From NCBI GenBank assembly GCA_004297935.1, contig SCRE01000008.1, positions 186,001 through 250,000 on the forward strand: DNA of 64,000 nucleotides, in the 5' to 3' direction. The notes beneath the pieces were generated by a model that was given only the letters and a program-made list of their open reading frames with translations, did not search any database and had not been told where the DNA came from. Source of the DNA: Microbacteriaceae bacterium. GTDB lineage: Bacteria; Actinomycetota; Actinomycetes; Actinomycetales; Microbacteriaceae. Positions 1 through 9,562 of the stretch are shown in pieces. Within the stretch, counting starts at the first letter, position 1. Each line of letters starts with the position of its first letter. A program made the position numbers and the translations under genes.

Positions 1-2
1 TG

Positions 3-368
3 GTGATTCTCACGACCCTCGGCACCGGCATCGGCAGCGCACTGATCTACAACGGCGTTCTCGTGCCGAACGCCGAGCTGGGCCATCTCGAGGTCGACGG
101 GCACGATGCCGAGAGCAGGGCGGCGTATTCGGCGAAAGAGCGCGACGATCTCTCCTGGGAGCAGTGGGCGAAGCGTCTGCAGCGCTACTACGAGACCGTC
201 GAATTCTTGATGTCACCCGACCTGTTCGTCGTCGGCGGCGGCGTTTCCAAGCACTATCAGGAGTTCTTTCCGCTGCTGAAATTGGACACCGCGATCGTTC
301 CGGCCCAGTATCGCAACAACGCGGGCATTCTCGGAGCCGCAGCGCTCGCCGCGAAAGGGAACCGTTAG
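3..368 (+). CDS. ppgK: Polyphosphate glucokinase, C-terminal part (5' end outside window)
   Basis: This is the last ~121 residues of a ROK-family sugar kinase; the reading frame is open to the window edge, so the start is missing. Visible are the ROK glycine-rich segment TTLGTGIGSAL, the ELGH block following it (LGHLEVDGHDAES) and the C-terminal VVGGGVSKHYQEF nucleotide-binding segment. The sequence WEQWAKRLQRYYETVEFLMSPDL is characteristic of actinobacterial polyphosphate glucokinases, which phosphorylate glucose in the cytoplasm using polyphosphate or ATP. Family assignment is strong; polyphosphate as donor is known for the family and not visible in the sequence. It is separated from the kdp operon by a 136-nt gap. 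Confidence 0.85.
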   Translation: MILTTLGTGIGSALIYNGVLVPNAELGHLEVDGHDAESRAAYSAKERDDLSWEQWAKRLQRYYETVEFLMSPDLFVVGGGVSKHYQEFFPLLKLDTAIVPAQYRNNAGILGAAALAAKGNR

Positions 369-504
369 CATCCGCCCGCCCGCTCGTTAGAGATCCGTTA
401 GGGCGCGGTTGCCAGCCCTGACTCGGACGTTGAATCATTCCGTGACCTGACGGTCGCCGCGTGCCCCGCCGGGTCGCGGTACCGCCCGAACGGAGTGTTT
501 GACG
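369..504 (+). promoter_or_regulatory. Intergenic region upstream of the kdp operon
   Basis: The 136 nt between the glucokinase stop and the first small kdp ORF must contain the kdp promoter and any KdpE operator. I see no clear consensus -35/-10 pair and no riboswitch-sized structure. The segment ends in GGAG (492-495), which is the ribosome binding site for the TTG-initiated leader ORF. Assignment rests on position only. Confidence 0.4.
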
Positions 505-588
505 TTGCTTGATGTGATCTGCGTCGCGGGGATTCTCGCGCTCGCCGCTATCGTCGCCCTGATCGGCAAGGGGGTGGAGAGGCTGTGA
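505..588 (+). CDS. 27-residue membrane peptide leading the kdp operon
   Basis: A very short ORF starts at TTG 505 (GGAG nine nt upstream) and encodes a single hydrophobic helix, VAGILALAAIVALIG, ending in the basic tail KGVERL. Its TGA overlaps the GTG start of kdpF (GTGA at 585-588), so the two are probably translationally coupled. It resembles KdpF in size and topology but is a separate reading frame; tandem small hydrophobic ORFs ahead of kdpA would suggest a second accessory subunit or leader peptide. GTG 514 is an alternative start. The function is not known to me. Confidence 0.6.
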   Translation: MLDVICVAGILALAAIVALIGKGVERL

Positions 589-674
589 TCCTCTTCACCA
601 TCCTCGCCGCCGCGCTGGCCGTGGCGTCCATCGTCTACCTGGTGTGGGCCCTGCTGAAGCCGGAGAAGTTCTAG
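585..674 (+). CDS. kdpF: KdpF, small subunit of the Kdp potassium pump
   Basis: A 29-residue protein starts at GTG 585: one transmembrane helix (ILAAALAVASIVYLVWALL) followed by the KPEKF tail typical of KdpF. In the family this peptide packs against KdpA and stabilises the KdpFABC P-type potassium ATPase in the membrane. The stop codon TAG directly abuts the kdpA ATG at 675, and the start overlaps the preceding leader ORF, so the genes are tightly coupled. Too short for routine gene calling, but length, tail and position all agree. Confidence 0.85.
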   Translation: MILFTILAAALAVASIVYLVWALLKPEKF

Positions 675-2348
675 ATGACTCTCTGGCTCTTCGTGGCAAG
701 CCTCGCCACGCTCGTTCTGCTGCTCGGGGTCTGCTACCGACCGCTCGGCGACTACATGGCACGCGTGTATTCGACGCACAGAGACCTTCGCATCGAGCGC
801 GCGTTCTATCGCGTCATCGGCGTCGATCCTGCCTCCGAACAGAGCTGGCCGATCTACCTGCGCGGCGTGCTCACCTTCTCCGTGATCGGCGTGCTGTTCG
901 TGTACGCACTGCAACGGATGCAGGCGATCCTGCCCTATTCGCTGGGTCTGCCGGCCGTGTCGGAGGGCATCTCATTCAACACGGCGATCTCGTTCGTGAC
1001 GAACACGAACTGGCAGTCCTACTCGCCGGAAGCCACGCTCGGCTACACGGTGCAGTTCGCCGGTCTCGCCGTGCAGAATTTCGCCTCGGCCGCGGTCGGA
1101 GTCGTCGTCGCCGTGGCGCTGGTGCGCGGGTTCGCCGCGCACCGGACAGGCACGATCGGCAACTTCTGGGTCGACGTGACCCGCAGCACGGTCCGAATCC
1201 TGTTGCCGTTGTCTGCCGGGTTCGCGATCGTGTTGATCGCTGGGGGCGTCGTCCAGAACCTGAACCCGATCGATCACATCACCACCCTCACCGGGGCCAC
1301 GCAGAGCCTGCCGGGCGGTCCGGTCGCCTCCCAGGAGTCGATCAAACTCCTCGGCAACAACGGAGGCGGATTCTTCAACGCGAACTCGGCGCATCCGTTC
1401 GAGAACCCGACGCCGTGGACCAACATGGTCGAGATCTTCCTCATGCTGCTGCTGCCGGTGACCCTGACCCGCACCTTCGGCCGGATGGTCGGCGACGTCC
1501 GCCAGGGTTACGCCATCCTGTCCGCGATGGCCGCCATCTTCATCGTGTCGCTGACCGCGCTGACGCTGTTCGAACTCCAGGGCTCGGGAACCGCGACCCA
1601 GGCGGCGGGCGGGGCGCTCGAAGGCAAGGAACAACGGTTCGGCATCATCGCGTCGACCCTATTCGGCACGACGAGCACGCTCACCTCGACCGGCGCCGTC
1701 GACTCGATGCACGACAGTTACACCCCGCTCGGCGGCATGATGACGATGCTCAACATGATGACCGGCGAGGTCGCCCCCGGCGGTATCGGCGCCGGGCTTT
1801 ACGGGATGCTCATGATCGCGATCATCGCGGTCTTCCTGGCCGGCCTGATGGTCGGCCGCACCCCGGAATATCTGGGGAAGAAGATCGGATCCCGTGAGAT
1901 CAAGATGGCGAGCCTCTACATCTTGGCAACTCCGACGCTGGTCCTGGCCGGAACGGCCCTGAGCTTCGCGATCCCCGGCGTCAGTCAGAGCATCGAGCGG
2001 ACGACGATCCTGAACCCGGGCCAGCACGGGTTCTCCGAGGTGCTCTACATGTTCACCTCGGCCGCCAACAACAACGGCTCGGCGTTCGCCGGCGTCGACG
2101 CGAACACGCCCTGGCTGAATGCGGCACTGGCTGCGGTCATGTTCCTGGGCCGCTTCATACCGATCGTTTTCGTTCTCGCGCTGGCGGGATCGCTCGCCGG
2201 CCAAGAGCTCGTTCCGGCAACGGCGGGAACCCTGCCCACCCACAGGCCGCAGTTCGTCGGTTTGCTCGTGGGCACGGTCGTCATCGTCGCCGCACTCACC
2301 TACTTCCCCGTTCTGGCGCTGGGTCCCCTGGCGGAAGGGCTGCACTGA
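675..2348 (+). CDS. kdpA: KdpA, potassium-binding and translocating subunit
   Basis: The 557-residue polytopic membrane protein is full length for KdpA. It carries the four pore-loop signatures of this K+-channel-like subunit: SFVTNTNWQ (~105), [19 protein letters not shown] (~226), [18 protein letters not shown] (~336) and [13 protein letters not shown] (~460). KdpA forms the selectivity filter through which K+ enters the high-affinity KdpFABC pump when external potassium is scarce. ATG 675 follows the kdpF stop without a gap, and kdpB begins 3 nt after the kdpA stop. Nothing is missing from the filter motifs. Confidence 0.97.
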   Translation: MTLWLFVASLATLVLLLGVCYRPLGDYMARVYSTHRDLRIERAFYRVIGVDPASEQSWPIYLRGVLTFSVIGVLFVYALQRMQAILPYSLGLPAVSEGISFNTAISFVTNTNWQSYSPEATLGYTVQFAGLAVQNFASAAVGVVVAVALVRGFAAHRTGTIGNFWVDVTRSTVRILLPLSAGFAIVLIAGGVVQNLNPIDHITTLTGATQSLPGGPVASQESIKLLGNNGGGFFNANSAHPFENPTPWTNMVEIFLMLLLPVTLTRTFGRMVGDVRQGYAILSAMAAIFIVSLTALTLFELQGSGTATQAAGGALEGKEQRFGIIASTLFGTTSTLTSTGAVDSMHDSYTPLGGMMTMLNMMTGEVAPGGIGAGLYGMLMIAIIAVFLAGLMVGRTPEYLGKKIGSREIKMASLYILATPTLVLAGTALSFAIPGVSQSIERTTILNPGQHGFSEVLYMFTSAANNNGSAFAGVDANTPWLNAALAAVMFLGRFIPIVFVLALAGSLAGQELVPATAGTLPTHRPQFVGLLVGTVVIVAALTYFPVLALGPLAEGLH

Positions 2349-2351
2349 ACC

Positions 2352-4484
2352 ATGACGACCATCAGTACGTCGGCGACGCGACCGTTGACACCGACAAAAC
2401 CACCGAGCGCATTCGGCTTCGGCCAGCTCGTGGTCGGACTGCCCGGCGCGTTCCGAAAGCTGGATCCGCGAAAGCTGTGGCGCAACCCGGTGATGTTCAT
2501 CGTGGAACTCGGTGCGGCCTTGACCACCGTGATCGCGATCGCCCTGCCCTTCCTCGGGCCACAGACCGGCGCCGCAACCCTGCCCTTCACCTGGTCGATC
2601 GCCATCTGGCTCTGGCTCACCGTGCTGTTCGCCACCCTCGCCGAGTCGGTGGCGGAAGGCCGGGGCAAGGCACAAGCGGCGACTCTGCGCAAGACACGCA
2701 CCGCCACGACCGCCAACGTCGTCTCCGACTACGACGAGCAAGCGGATGCCGGCGCACAGCGGGCGACCATCACGCCGGCGCTGTCCGGCGACCTGAAGCT
2801 CGGCGACGTCGTCGTGGTCGGAGCGGGAGATCTGATCCCCGGAGACGGTGACATCATCTGGGGAATCGCATCGGTCGACGAGTCCGCGATCACCGGTGAG
2901 TCGGCGCCGGTCGTGCGCGAATCCGGCGGCGATCGCAGCGCCGTCACCGGCGGAACACGCGTCCTGTCGGATCGCATCGTCGTGCGGATCACCAGCAAGC
3001 CTGGCGAGACCTTCGTCGACCGCATGATCAAACTGGTCGAGGGCGCGTCACGACAGAAGACACCGAACGAGATCGCGCTGAACATTCTGCTGGCAAGCCT
3101 GACGATCGTCTTCGTCGTCGTGATCCTCGCACTCGGCCCGACCGCCGCGTTCGCGAACGCCGCGCCGAGCCTCGCCGTGCTGATCGCCCTCCTGGTCTGC
3201 CTGATTCCGACGACGATCGGCGCTTTGCTCTCCGCGATCGGCATCGCAGGAATGGACCGGCTCGTGCAGCGCAACGTCCTGGCGATGTCCGGACGTGCCG
3301 TCGAAGCGGCGGGCGACGTGACGACGCTCCTGCTCGACAAGACCGGAACGATCACCTACGGAAACCGTCAAGCCGACGAATTCATCCCGGTCGGCGACAC
3401 GCCTCAGCGCGACCTCGTGCGTGCCGCTGCGCTCGCCTCGCTGAGCGATCCCACCCCGGAGGGAGCCTCCGTGGTCGCGCTGGCAGAACGCCTCGGCTAC
3501 ACGCACAACGGCGATATGGCCGGTGAGATCGTGCCGTTCACGGCCCAAACCCGGATGAGCGGGGTCGATTTCAGCGACGGAAGCAGCATCCGCAAGGGCG
3601 CAGCGGCATCCGTCATCGCCTGGGTGGCCGCGACGACGGAGATCTCCGACGAGGTGCGCCGCGAACTCGACAGCCAGATCGAACGGATCTCGACCGTCGG
3701 CGGCACGCCGTTGGCCGTGGCAACCCGGTCGGCGGATGGCGTCGCTGGCCTGCTCGGGGCCATCTACCTGAAGGACATCGTCAAGACCGGCTTGGCCGAG
3801 CGGTTCGCAGACCTGCGCAAGATGGGCATCCGCACGGTCATGGTCACCGGTGACAACCCGTTGACAGCGAAGGCCATCGCGGCGGAGGCCGGCGTCGACG
3901 ACTTCCTCGCCGAGGCGACCCCGGAGGACAAGCTCGTTCTCATCCGACGGGAGCAGCAGGGCGGCAACCTGGTCGCGATGACCGGAGACGGCACCAACGA
4001 CGCGCCGGCGCTCGCCCAGGCCGACGTGGGGGTGGCGATGAACACCGGGACGTCCGCCGCGAAGGAGGCCGGAAACATGGTCGACCTCGACTCTGATCCG
4101 ACGAAGCTCATCGACATCGTGCGCATCGGCAAACAACTGCTGATCACCCGCGGCGCGCTGACGACGTTCTCCATCGCGAACGACGTGGCGAAGTATTTCG
4201 CCATCGTTCCCGCCATGTTCGTCGGGGTGTTCCCGGGGTTGCGGGCCCTGAACATCATGCAACTCCACTCGCCGGCCTCGGCGATCCTCTCCGCCGTGAT
4301 CTTCAACGCGGTGATCATCGTGCTACTGATCCCGCTGTCACTGCGCGGCGTGCGTTACCGGCCCGCCTCGGCGTCCCGACTGTTGAACCGCAATCTGCTG
4401 CTCTATGGACTCGGCGGCCTCATCGCCCCCTTCATCGGCATCAAACTCATCGACCTCATCGTCGGACTCATCCCAGGCTTCTAA
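2352..4484 (+). CDS. kdpB: KdpB, P-type ATPase subunit
   Basis: The 710-residue catalytic subunit of the Kdp pump hydrolyses ATP to drive K+ uptake. P-type ATPase landmarks are present: AITGESAPV (actuator TGES, ~177), [12 protein letters not shown] (phosphorylated Asp near 329), [12 protein letters not shown], and [22 protein letters not shown] (hinge, ~542). Membrane helices lie near residues 45-95, 235-290 and at the C terminus. The N-terminal 25 residues are rich in Thr/Ser/Pro and variable in the family. The gene sits in the normal F-A-B-C-D-E order. Confidence 0.97.
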   Translation: MTTISTSATRPLTPTKPPSAFGFGQLVVGLPGAFRKLDPRKLWRNPVMFIVELGAALTTVIAIALPFLGPQTGAATLPFTWSIAIWLWLTVLFATLAESVAEGRGKAQAATLRKTRTATTANVVSDYDEQADAGAQRATITPALSGDLKLGDVVVVGAGDLIPGDGDIIWGIASVDESAITGESAPVVRESGGDRSAVTGGTRVLSDRIVVRITSKPGETFVDRMIKLVEGASRQKTPNEIALNILLASLTIVFVVVILALGPTAAFANAAPSLAVLIALLVCLIPTTIGALLSAIGIAGMDRLVQRNVLAMSGRAVEAAGDVTTLLLDKTGTITYGNRQADEFIPVGDTPQRDLVRAAALASLSDPTPEGASVVALAERLGYTHNGDMAGEIVPFTAQTRMSGVDFSDGSSIRKGAAASVIAWVAATTEISDEVRRELDSQIERISTVGGTPLAVATRSADGVAGLLGAIYLKDIVKTGLAERFADLRKMGIRTVMVTGDNPLTAKAIAAEAGVDDFLAEATPEDKLVLIRREQQGGNLVAMTGDGTNDAPALAQADVGVAMNTGTSAAKEAGNMVDLDSDPTKLIDIVRIGKQLLITRGALTTFSIANDVAKYFAIVPAMFVGVFPGLRALNIMQLHSPASAILSAVIFNAVIIVLLIPLSLRGVRYRPASASRLLNRNLLLYGLGGLIAPFIGIKLIDLIVGLIPGF

Positions 4485-4523
4485 CCCCGGATATTTCAAC
4501 ATTACCAAAGGAACCCACAGGCC

Positions 4524-5153
4524 ATGAACGCCTCAATGCGCGGCACGTCGCGCCAATACTGGGTGGCTGTGCGCGCCATGCTCGTGATGACCGCCGCACT
4601 TGGAATCGTCTATCCGCTGGTGATGACCGGCATCGGCCAGTTGACGATGCCGGCACAGGCGAACGGATCGCGCATCAGTGCTGCGGGCATCGACGGCGGT
4701 GCTGTCGTCGGTTCGAGCCTGATCGGTCAGTCGTTCACCACGGCGAAGGGCGCCCCGCTCCCCCAATGGTTCCAGTCACGGCCTTCCGCAGCGAACTACG
4801 ACGCGGACGCGTCGACCGGAAGCAACCTCGGGCCGAACAATCCCGACCTCGTCAAGGCGATCGATCAGCGCAAGGCCACGATCGAGAAGCTGGACGGTGT
4901 CACTGCCGCGCAGGTCCCGGCCGACGCGGTCACAGCATCCGCCTCAGGTCTCGACCCGGACATCTCGCCCGCGTATGCCCTGCTCCAGGTGAGAGCCGTC
5001 GCGGCCAAGCGCGGCCTCAGCGAGTCGGTGGTGAAAAAGCTCGTCGAGTCTATGATTCAACCACGGGATCTTGGCTATCTCGGAGAACCGACCGTCAACG
5101 TTCTGCAGCTGAACCTGGCACTGGCTCAGCTGGATCCGAACGGAAATGGCTAA
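4524..5153 (+). CDS. kdpC: KdpC, accessory subunit of the potassium pump
   Basis: This 209-residue protein has a single N-terminal transmembrane helix (~15-37) and a periplasm-facing domain with the KdpC hallmarks GSSLIGQSFT, PQWFQSRPSAANYD, SGSNLGPNNPDL-type segment (here TGSNLGPNNPDL) and the C-terminal LGYLGEPTVNVLQLNLAL. In the complex KdpC stabilises the KdpA-KdpB interface and affects ATP affinity. AAAGGAA lies upstream of ATG 4524; kdpD follows after 12 nt. Confidence 0.95.
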   Translation: MNASMRGTSRQYWVAVRAMLVMTAALGIVYPLVMTGIGQLTMPAQANGSRISAAGIDGGAVVGSSLIGQSFTTAKGAPLPQWFQSRPSAANYDADASTGSNLGPNNPDLVKAIDQRKATIEKLDGVTAAQVPADAVTASASGLDPDISPAYALLQVRAVAAKRGLSESVVKKLVESMIQPRDLGYLGEPTVNVLQLNLALAQLDPNGNG

Positions 5154-5165
5154 GGGGTACAAACG

Positions 5166-7655
5166 GTGAGCAGAGGTCGTTTACGGGTTCTGCTCGGCGC
5201 AGCCCCCGGCGTCGGCAAGACCTTCACGATGCTCGAAGAAGGTCGTCGCCTCGCCGACGAGGGCAAAGACGTGGTCGTCGCGTTCGTCGAGACCCATGGA
5301 CGCGACGCGACGGCGGCCATGCTGAACGGGCTCGAAGTGCTGCCCCGGCTCACCGTCACACACCGCGGAATCGAGTTGACCGACCTGAACCTCGCCGCCG
5401 TGCTCGACCGTGCGCCAGACATCGCGCTGGTCGACGAGCTCGCCCACACGAACGCCCCAGGTCTCGCCCACGAGAAGCGCTGGCAGGATGTCGATGCGCT
5501 GCTCGACGCCGGCATCGATGTGATCTCGACGCTGAACATCCAGCACATCCAGTCACTCAACGACGTCGTGCAGCAGATCACCGGAATCGCCCAACAGGAG
5601 ACGATCCCCGACGCCGTGCTGCGCAGCGCAGACCAGATCGAAGTGGTCGACTTGGCACCACAGGCGCTGCGCGATCGGCTCGGCGCAGGCCTGGTCTATC
5701 CCGCCAGCCGAATCGACGCAGCGCTGTCCAACTACTTCCGCCTCGGCAATCTGACCGCGCTGCGCGAACTGGCACTGCTCTGGCTTGCCGACGAAGTCGA
5801 CGTGTCATTGCAGCGCTATCGCGCCGAGCACGGCATCGACAGCAAATGGGAGGCACGCGAGCGCGTCGTGGTCGCGCTGACAGGCGGTCCGGAGGGCGAG
5901 ACGCTGGTGCGGCGCGGGGCCCGGATCGCCGCGCGCGCGTCCGGTGGCGACCTGCTCGCCGTGCATGTCACGAGTCAGGACGGACTGCGTGACCCCAACC
6001 CGGGCGCACTGGCCAGCCAGCGCGCGCTCGTCGAGCAACTCGGCGGCAGCTATCACCAGGTCGTCGGCGACGACGTGCCCCGCGCGCTCGTCGAGTTCGC
6101 CAAGGCGAGCAATGCGACCCAGCTGGTGATCGGCGTGTCCCGCAGAACCAGGCTCGCGGCGCTGCTGACCGGGCCGGGCATCGGATCGACCGTGATCCGG
6201 GAGTCCGGTGACATCGACGTGCACATCGTCTCGCACGCCGCAGCCGGCGGACGCGGTGCTCTTCCGCGACCCCGAGGGGGGCTCACGCTGCGTCGACAGC
6301 TCATCGGGCTGATCATCGCGCTCGGCGGCGGCCCCCTGCTCACCTGGCTGCTCTCCTCGTTCCGCAGTACAGACTCCATCACGAGCGACGTGCTCAGCTA
6401 CCAGCTGCTGGTTGTGCTCGTCGCACTGGTGGGCGGAGTAGGGCCTGCGTTGTTCGCGGCCGCACTGTCCGGAATCACACTCGACTTCTTCTTCGTGGAG
6501 CCGCTCTACACGATCACCATCAGCAAGCCGTTGCACCTGCTGGCCCTCGCACTGTTCATCGTCATTGCAGCCCTGGTCAGCCTGGTGGTCGACCAGGCAG
6601 CCCGACGCAGCCGAGCCGCGCTCCGGGCCGCGGCGGAATCCGAGCTCCTTGCGACAGTGGCCGGGGGCGTCATCCGCGGGGAGGGCAGTGTGCAAGCCCT
6701 GGTCTCCCGCACGAGGGAGGCGTTCGGGCTCAATGGCGTACGCCTGATCGCCGGGGACGACGTGCTGTTCTCGTCCGGCGAGCCCGCGGACGCTGAGCAT
6801 ACGAGTTCGCTCATGGTCGGCGACAAGGCACGCCTCGAGCTCTCCGGCCGCGACCTGGCAGCGGCCGATCGCCGCCTGCTCGCCGTGATCGTCAGCCAGC
6901 TGGACGCCGCCCTCGAACACCAGAACCTGAGCGAAGCGGCGAGGGAGATGGAACCGCTGGCCGAGGCCGACCGGGTGCGCAGCGCGTTGCTCGCGGCCGT
7001 CGGGCACGATCTGCGGCGACCTCTGGCCGCAGCGACCGCCGCTGTGACGAGCCTTGCGTCGCAGGACGTCGACTGGTCGGATGCCGATCGGCAGGAGCTC
7101 CTGGACACGGCCGAGGTCAGCCTTGCCAATCTCGCCGACCTCGTGACGAACCTGCTGGACGTGAGCCGGGTGCAGGCCGGCGTGCTCGCGGTCTCGCTCG
7201 GGCCGGTCGCCATCGACGACGTGCTGCCTGCGGTGCTCGACGAGCTCGCACTCCCGCCGGGGGCCCTCGAACTCGACGTCTCGGCCGACCTACGACCCGC
7301 GCTCGCGGATGCCGGACTCCTGCAACGCGTGCTGGTCAACCTCCTGAACAATGCGCTGCGCTTCTCGCCGGCCGAAACCCATCCGCTCATCAGTGCAAGC
7401 GAATTCGCCGGCACGATCCAGCTGCGCGTCGTCGACTCCGGCCCCGGCGTGCCCGACGAACGTCGAGACCAGATCTTCATTCCGTTCCAGCGGCTCGGCG
7501 ACACCGACAATGACAGCGGAATCGGCCTCGGCCTGGCCTTGTCGAAGGGATTCGTGGAGGGCATGGGTGGTACCCTCACGACCGAAGACACCCCGGGTGG
7601 CGGTCTCACCATGGTCGTCACCCTTCCCGTTGCCGGCGAAAGAGAGCACGCGTGA
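5166..7655 (+). CDS. kdpD: KdpD, sensor histidine kinase for potassium limitation
   Basis: The 829-residue sensor has the standard KdpD order: N-terminal KdpD domain with Walker A GAAPGVGKT (~11-19) and DELAHTNAPG, a universal-stress-protein-like domain (~225-350), four transmembrane helices (~380-480), a GAF-like segment, a dimerisation/phosphoacceptor region with VGHDLRRPLAA (His ~614) and a HATPase domain ending in GIGLGLALSKGFVEGMGG. It senses K+/ionic status and phosphorylates KdpE. GTG 5166 follows AAGGGG; the stop overlaps the kdpE start (GTGA), implying coupled translation. Confidence 0.96.
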   Translation: MSRGRLRVLLGAAPGVGKTFTMLEEGRRLADEGKDVVVAFVETHGRDATAAMLNGLEVLPRLTVTHRGIELTDLNLAAVLDRAPDIALVDELAHTNAPGLAHEKRWQDVDALLDAGIDVISTLNIQHIQSLNDVVQQITGIAQQETIPDAVLRSADQIEVVDLAPQALRDRLGAGLVYPASRIDAALSNYFRLGNLTALRELALLWLADEVDVSLQRYRAEHGIDSKWEARERVVVALTGGPEGETLVRRGARIAARASGGDLLAVHVTSQDGLRDPNPGALASQRALVEQLGGSYHQVVGDDVPRALVEFAKASNATQLVIGVSRRTRLAALLTGPGIGSTVIRESGDIDVHIVSHAAAGGRGALPRPRGGLTLRRQLIGLIIALGGGPLLTWLLSSFRSTDSITSDVLSYQLLVVLVALVGGVGPALFAAALSGITLDFFFVEPLYTITISKPLHLLALALFIVIAALVSLVVDQAARRSRAALRAAAESELLATVAGGVIRGEGSVQALVSRTREAFGLNGVRLIAGDDVLFSSGEPADAEHTSSLMVGDKARLELSGRDLAAADRRLLAVIVSQLDAALEHQNLSEAAREMEPLAEADRVRSALLAAVGHDLRRPLAAATAAVTSLASQDVDWSDADRQELLDTAEVSLANLADLVTNLLDVSRVQAGVLAVSLGPVAIDDVLPAVLDELALPPGALELDVSADLRPALADAGLLQRVLVNLLNNALRFSPAETHPLISASEFAGTIQLRVVDSGPGVPDERRDQIFIPFQRLGDTDNDSGIGLGLALSKGFVEGMGGTLTTEDTPGGGLTMVVTLPVAGEREHA

Positions 7656-8350
7656 AGATCCTCATCGCTGACGACGACACGCAGATCCTTCGTGCCCTCC
7701 AGGTGATGCTCCGGGCGCGCGGCTACGACGTGGTGCTGACCCGCACCGGCACGGAGGCGCTGGACGCCGCCACAGCGCAGCATCCCGAACTGGTCATCTT
7801 GGATCTGGGTATGCCCGGGCTGACCGGCATTCACGTGATCGAGGCGCTCCGCGGCTGGAGCACGGTGCCGATCCTGGTCGTCTCCGGCCGCACCGACTCC
7901 GCAGACAAGGTCGATGCCCTCGATGCCGGTGCAGACGACTACGTGACAAAGCCGTTCGCGGCCGACGAGCTGCTTGCCCGCATCCGGGCGCTGACTCGCC
8001 GAGCGCCGAACGCAACGGACGAACCGGTCGTGCGGCTCGGCGCGATAACCGTCGACCTGGCTGCAAAGTCGGCGCACAAGCAGACCGATGACGGCAGCAC
8101 CGCAATCCGCCTGACGCCGACAGAATGGCGGATGCTGGAGCTGCTGCTGCGCAATCCGCGTCGCCTGGTCACGCGGCAGATGCTGCTCACCGAAGTGTGG
8201 GGGCCGCAGTACACGAACGACACCGGGTACCTTCGGCTCTACCTGGCGCAGCTGCGCAAGAAGCTCGAACCGGAACCATCCCGCCCGCGCTATCTTTTGA
8301 CCGAGCCGGGAATGGGTTATCGATTCGTGCCCGACGAGGAGAACGAGTAG
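7652..8350 (+). CDS. kdpE: KdpE, OmpR-type response regulator of kdp
   Basis: This 232-residue protein has an N-terminal receiver domain (acidic pair DDD near 9, phospho-acceptor Asp in LVILDLGMPG ~51, Lys in YVTKPF ~102) and a C-terminal winged-helix DNA-binding domain ending TEPGMGYRFVPDEENE. Family role: activation of kdpFABC when phosphorylated by KdpD. Its GTG start lies inside the kdpD stop. The gene is followed within 3 nt by the 3' end of convergent rnpB, so transcription terminates into a very tight space. Confidence 0.95.
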   Translation: MKILIADDDTQILRALQVMLRARGYDVVLTRTGTEALDAATAQHPELVILDLGMPGLTGIHVIEALRGWSTVPILVVSGRTDSADKVDALDAGADDYVTKPFAADELLARIRALTRRAPNATDEPVVRLGAITVDLAAKSAHKQTDDGSTAIRLTPTEWRMLELLLRNPRRLVTRQMLLTEVWGPQYTNDTGYLRLYLAQLRKKLEPEPSRPRYLLTEPGMGYRFVPDEENE

Positions 8351-8352
8351 CG

Positions 8353-8744
8353 GAATGGGCCGGCTGCTACGCCGGGTTCTGTCCGGGCGGGGCGCGAACA
8401 CCCCGCCGTGGACGGCCATCTATCTCGGGGCATACGTTGCCGCAGCCCTCTAGCGGTCTACCCGGGAACCAGGCGAGCAGCCTCATCGTTCCCTGTCTGA
8501 CCTTGCTCCGGACGAGGTTTGCCGAGCCGGCCGGGTCGCCCCGGTCGCTGGTGGTCTCTTACACCGCCGTTTCACCCTTACCGCGCGTCACCGCACGGCG
8601 GTCTGCTTTCTGTGGCACTGTCTCGCGGGTTGCCCCGGGTGGGTGTTGCCCACCGTCCTGCTCTGTGGAGCCCGGACGTTCCTCGGCATCCGTCACGGAT
8701 TCGAAGATCCGAGAGGATGACGCGACCGTCTTGCCGACCCATTC
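8353..8744 (-). ncRNA. rnpB: RNase P RNA (bacterial class A)
   Basis: Read on the minus strand, the sequence contains the near-universal RNase P core GAGGAACGTCCGGGCTCC (near 8680) and ends with GGACAGAACCCGGCGTAGC (near 8365). The terminal strands 8733-8744 and 8353-8364 pair over 12 bp (one G-U), giving helix P1 and setting both ends of a ~392-nt RNA. It is the catalytic subunit that removes tRNA 5' leaders. It lies tail-to-tail with kdpE. Confidence 0.95.
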
Positions 8745-8752
8745 CTGGCTGA

Positions 8753-8758
8753 ATTCTA
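8753..8758 (-). promoter_or_regulatory. Probable -10 element of rnpB
   Basis: The minus strand reads TAGAAT here, nine nt ahead of the P1-defined 5' end of the RNase P RNA, as expected for a sigma-70-type -10 box. A matching -35 would fall in the 14-bp tandem duplication just upstream; no good TTGACA is visible there. Confidence 0.45.
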
Positions 8759-8763
8759 CCGGC

Positions 8764-8793
8764 TACAGGCCCGACTCTACAGGCCCGACTCTT
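8764..8793. repeat. 14-bp tandem duplication between rnpB and its neighbour
   Basis: The unit ACAGGCCCGACTCT occurs twice in direct succession. One copy spans the last codons and stop of the adjacent minus-strand gene (EESGL-stop) and the other lies in the rnpB promoter region, so the duplication extended the intergenic gap without changing the protein. Confidence 0.7.
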
Positions 8794-9511
8794 CGTCGCG
8801 GATCAGAATGGCGCCGCTGTCGGGGCACAGCACCACGTCGTCATCCGCCGCCACTCGGATGACCTGCAGATCGGACTCGGTCAGTTTGACGTTGCTGCCC
8901 AGCGACACGCCGCGAAGCAGCAGGGCGGCACCGATGCCATAGCGGGCGCGCTGACGCTCGTACAGCGCCAGCAACTCCGGCGGCACCTGCCCGGCGATCG
9001 CGTTGCGATCGGCGGATGCCGCGGCCCGCTCGGCCTCGAGATGCACCTGTTGCTCACCCTTGGCCCTCTCCAACTGCATCACCTGCTCGTCGAGCGCGGC
9101 CCGCTCGGAGGCGATTCCAGCCAGTTCGGCATCGATTCCCTCGATGCGTTCCATGACGGTGAGCTCGATGTCTTCCAGGTCGCTCCGCCGCCGCTTGAGT
9201 GCGTCGATCTCGGCCTCGAACGCCTCGACGTCTTTCATCGAGGAGGTCTGCTGCAGCCGCTCGGCATCGCGTGCCAGCCGTGCCTCCACCACGGAGACGT
9301 CCGACTCGATCCGGCCGAGCTCTGTCTGAGCGTCCTCACGTTGCCCGGTGGCGACGAGCTGCCGGTGACGAACCGCGTCGAGCGGGGCCGTCAACTGTGC
9401 CAGGGCCGCGTGCTGCGGCAACCCTTTCAGGGTGTGGTCGAGCTGAGACAGGCGGGTGTCCGCCGCCTGGAGTCGAAGCAGCTCCTTCTGCGCCTGGGGA
9501 CTGGCCTTCAC
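8777..9511 (-). CDS. Coiled-coil protein of the CT398/zinc-ribbon family with lost cysteines
   Basis: The 244-residue protein is almost entirely helical and charged (coiled coil ~5-185, KASPQAQKELLRLQAADTRL onward), then a short C-terminal domain, GVSLGSNVKLTESDLQVIR and LCPDSGAILIRDEESGL. This layout matches the CT398-like proteins whose C-terminal zf-RING_7 ribbon usually holds two CxxC pairs; here only one Cys (LCPDSG) survives, so zinc binding is unlikely. The GTG at 9511 is preferred because GAGG lies 8 nt upstream; GTG 9562 is an alternative without a ribosome site. It is downstream of the NIF3-like gene. Function unknown. Confidence 0.8.
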   Translation of the reverse strand: MKASPQAQKELLRLQAADTRLSQLDHTLKGLPQHAALAQLTAPLDAVRHRQLVATGQREDAQTELGRIESDVSVVEARLARDAERLQQTSSMKDVEAFEAEIDALKRRRSDLEDIELTVMERIEGIDAELAGIASERAALDEQVMQLERAKGEQQVHLEAERAAASADRNAIAGQVPPELLALYERQRARYGIGAALLLRGVSLGSNVKLTESDLQVIRVAADDDVVLCPDSGAILIRDEESGL

Positions 9512-9562
9512 AGTGGGTTCCTCAACTCTCGACTTCGACCGCAACTCTTGAACGGACAGCAC

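Noticed and set aside
3048-4268. Long open frame antisense to kdpB (406 codons)
   Set aside because: His/Arg/Asp-rich composition typical of the antisense shadow of a GC-rich gene; kdpB is certain.
6506-8419. 637-codon frame antisense to kdpD/kdpE
   Set aside because: Ser/Arg-rich low-complexity product with no motif; explained by kdpDE codon bias.
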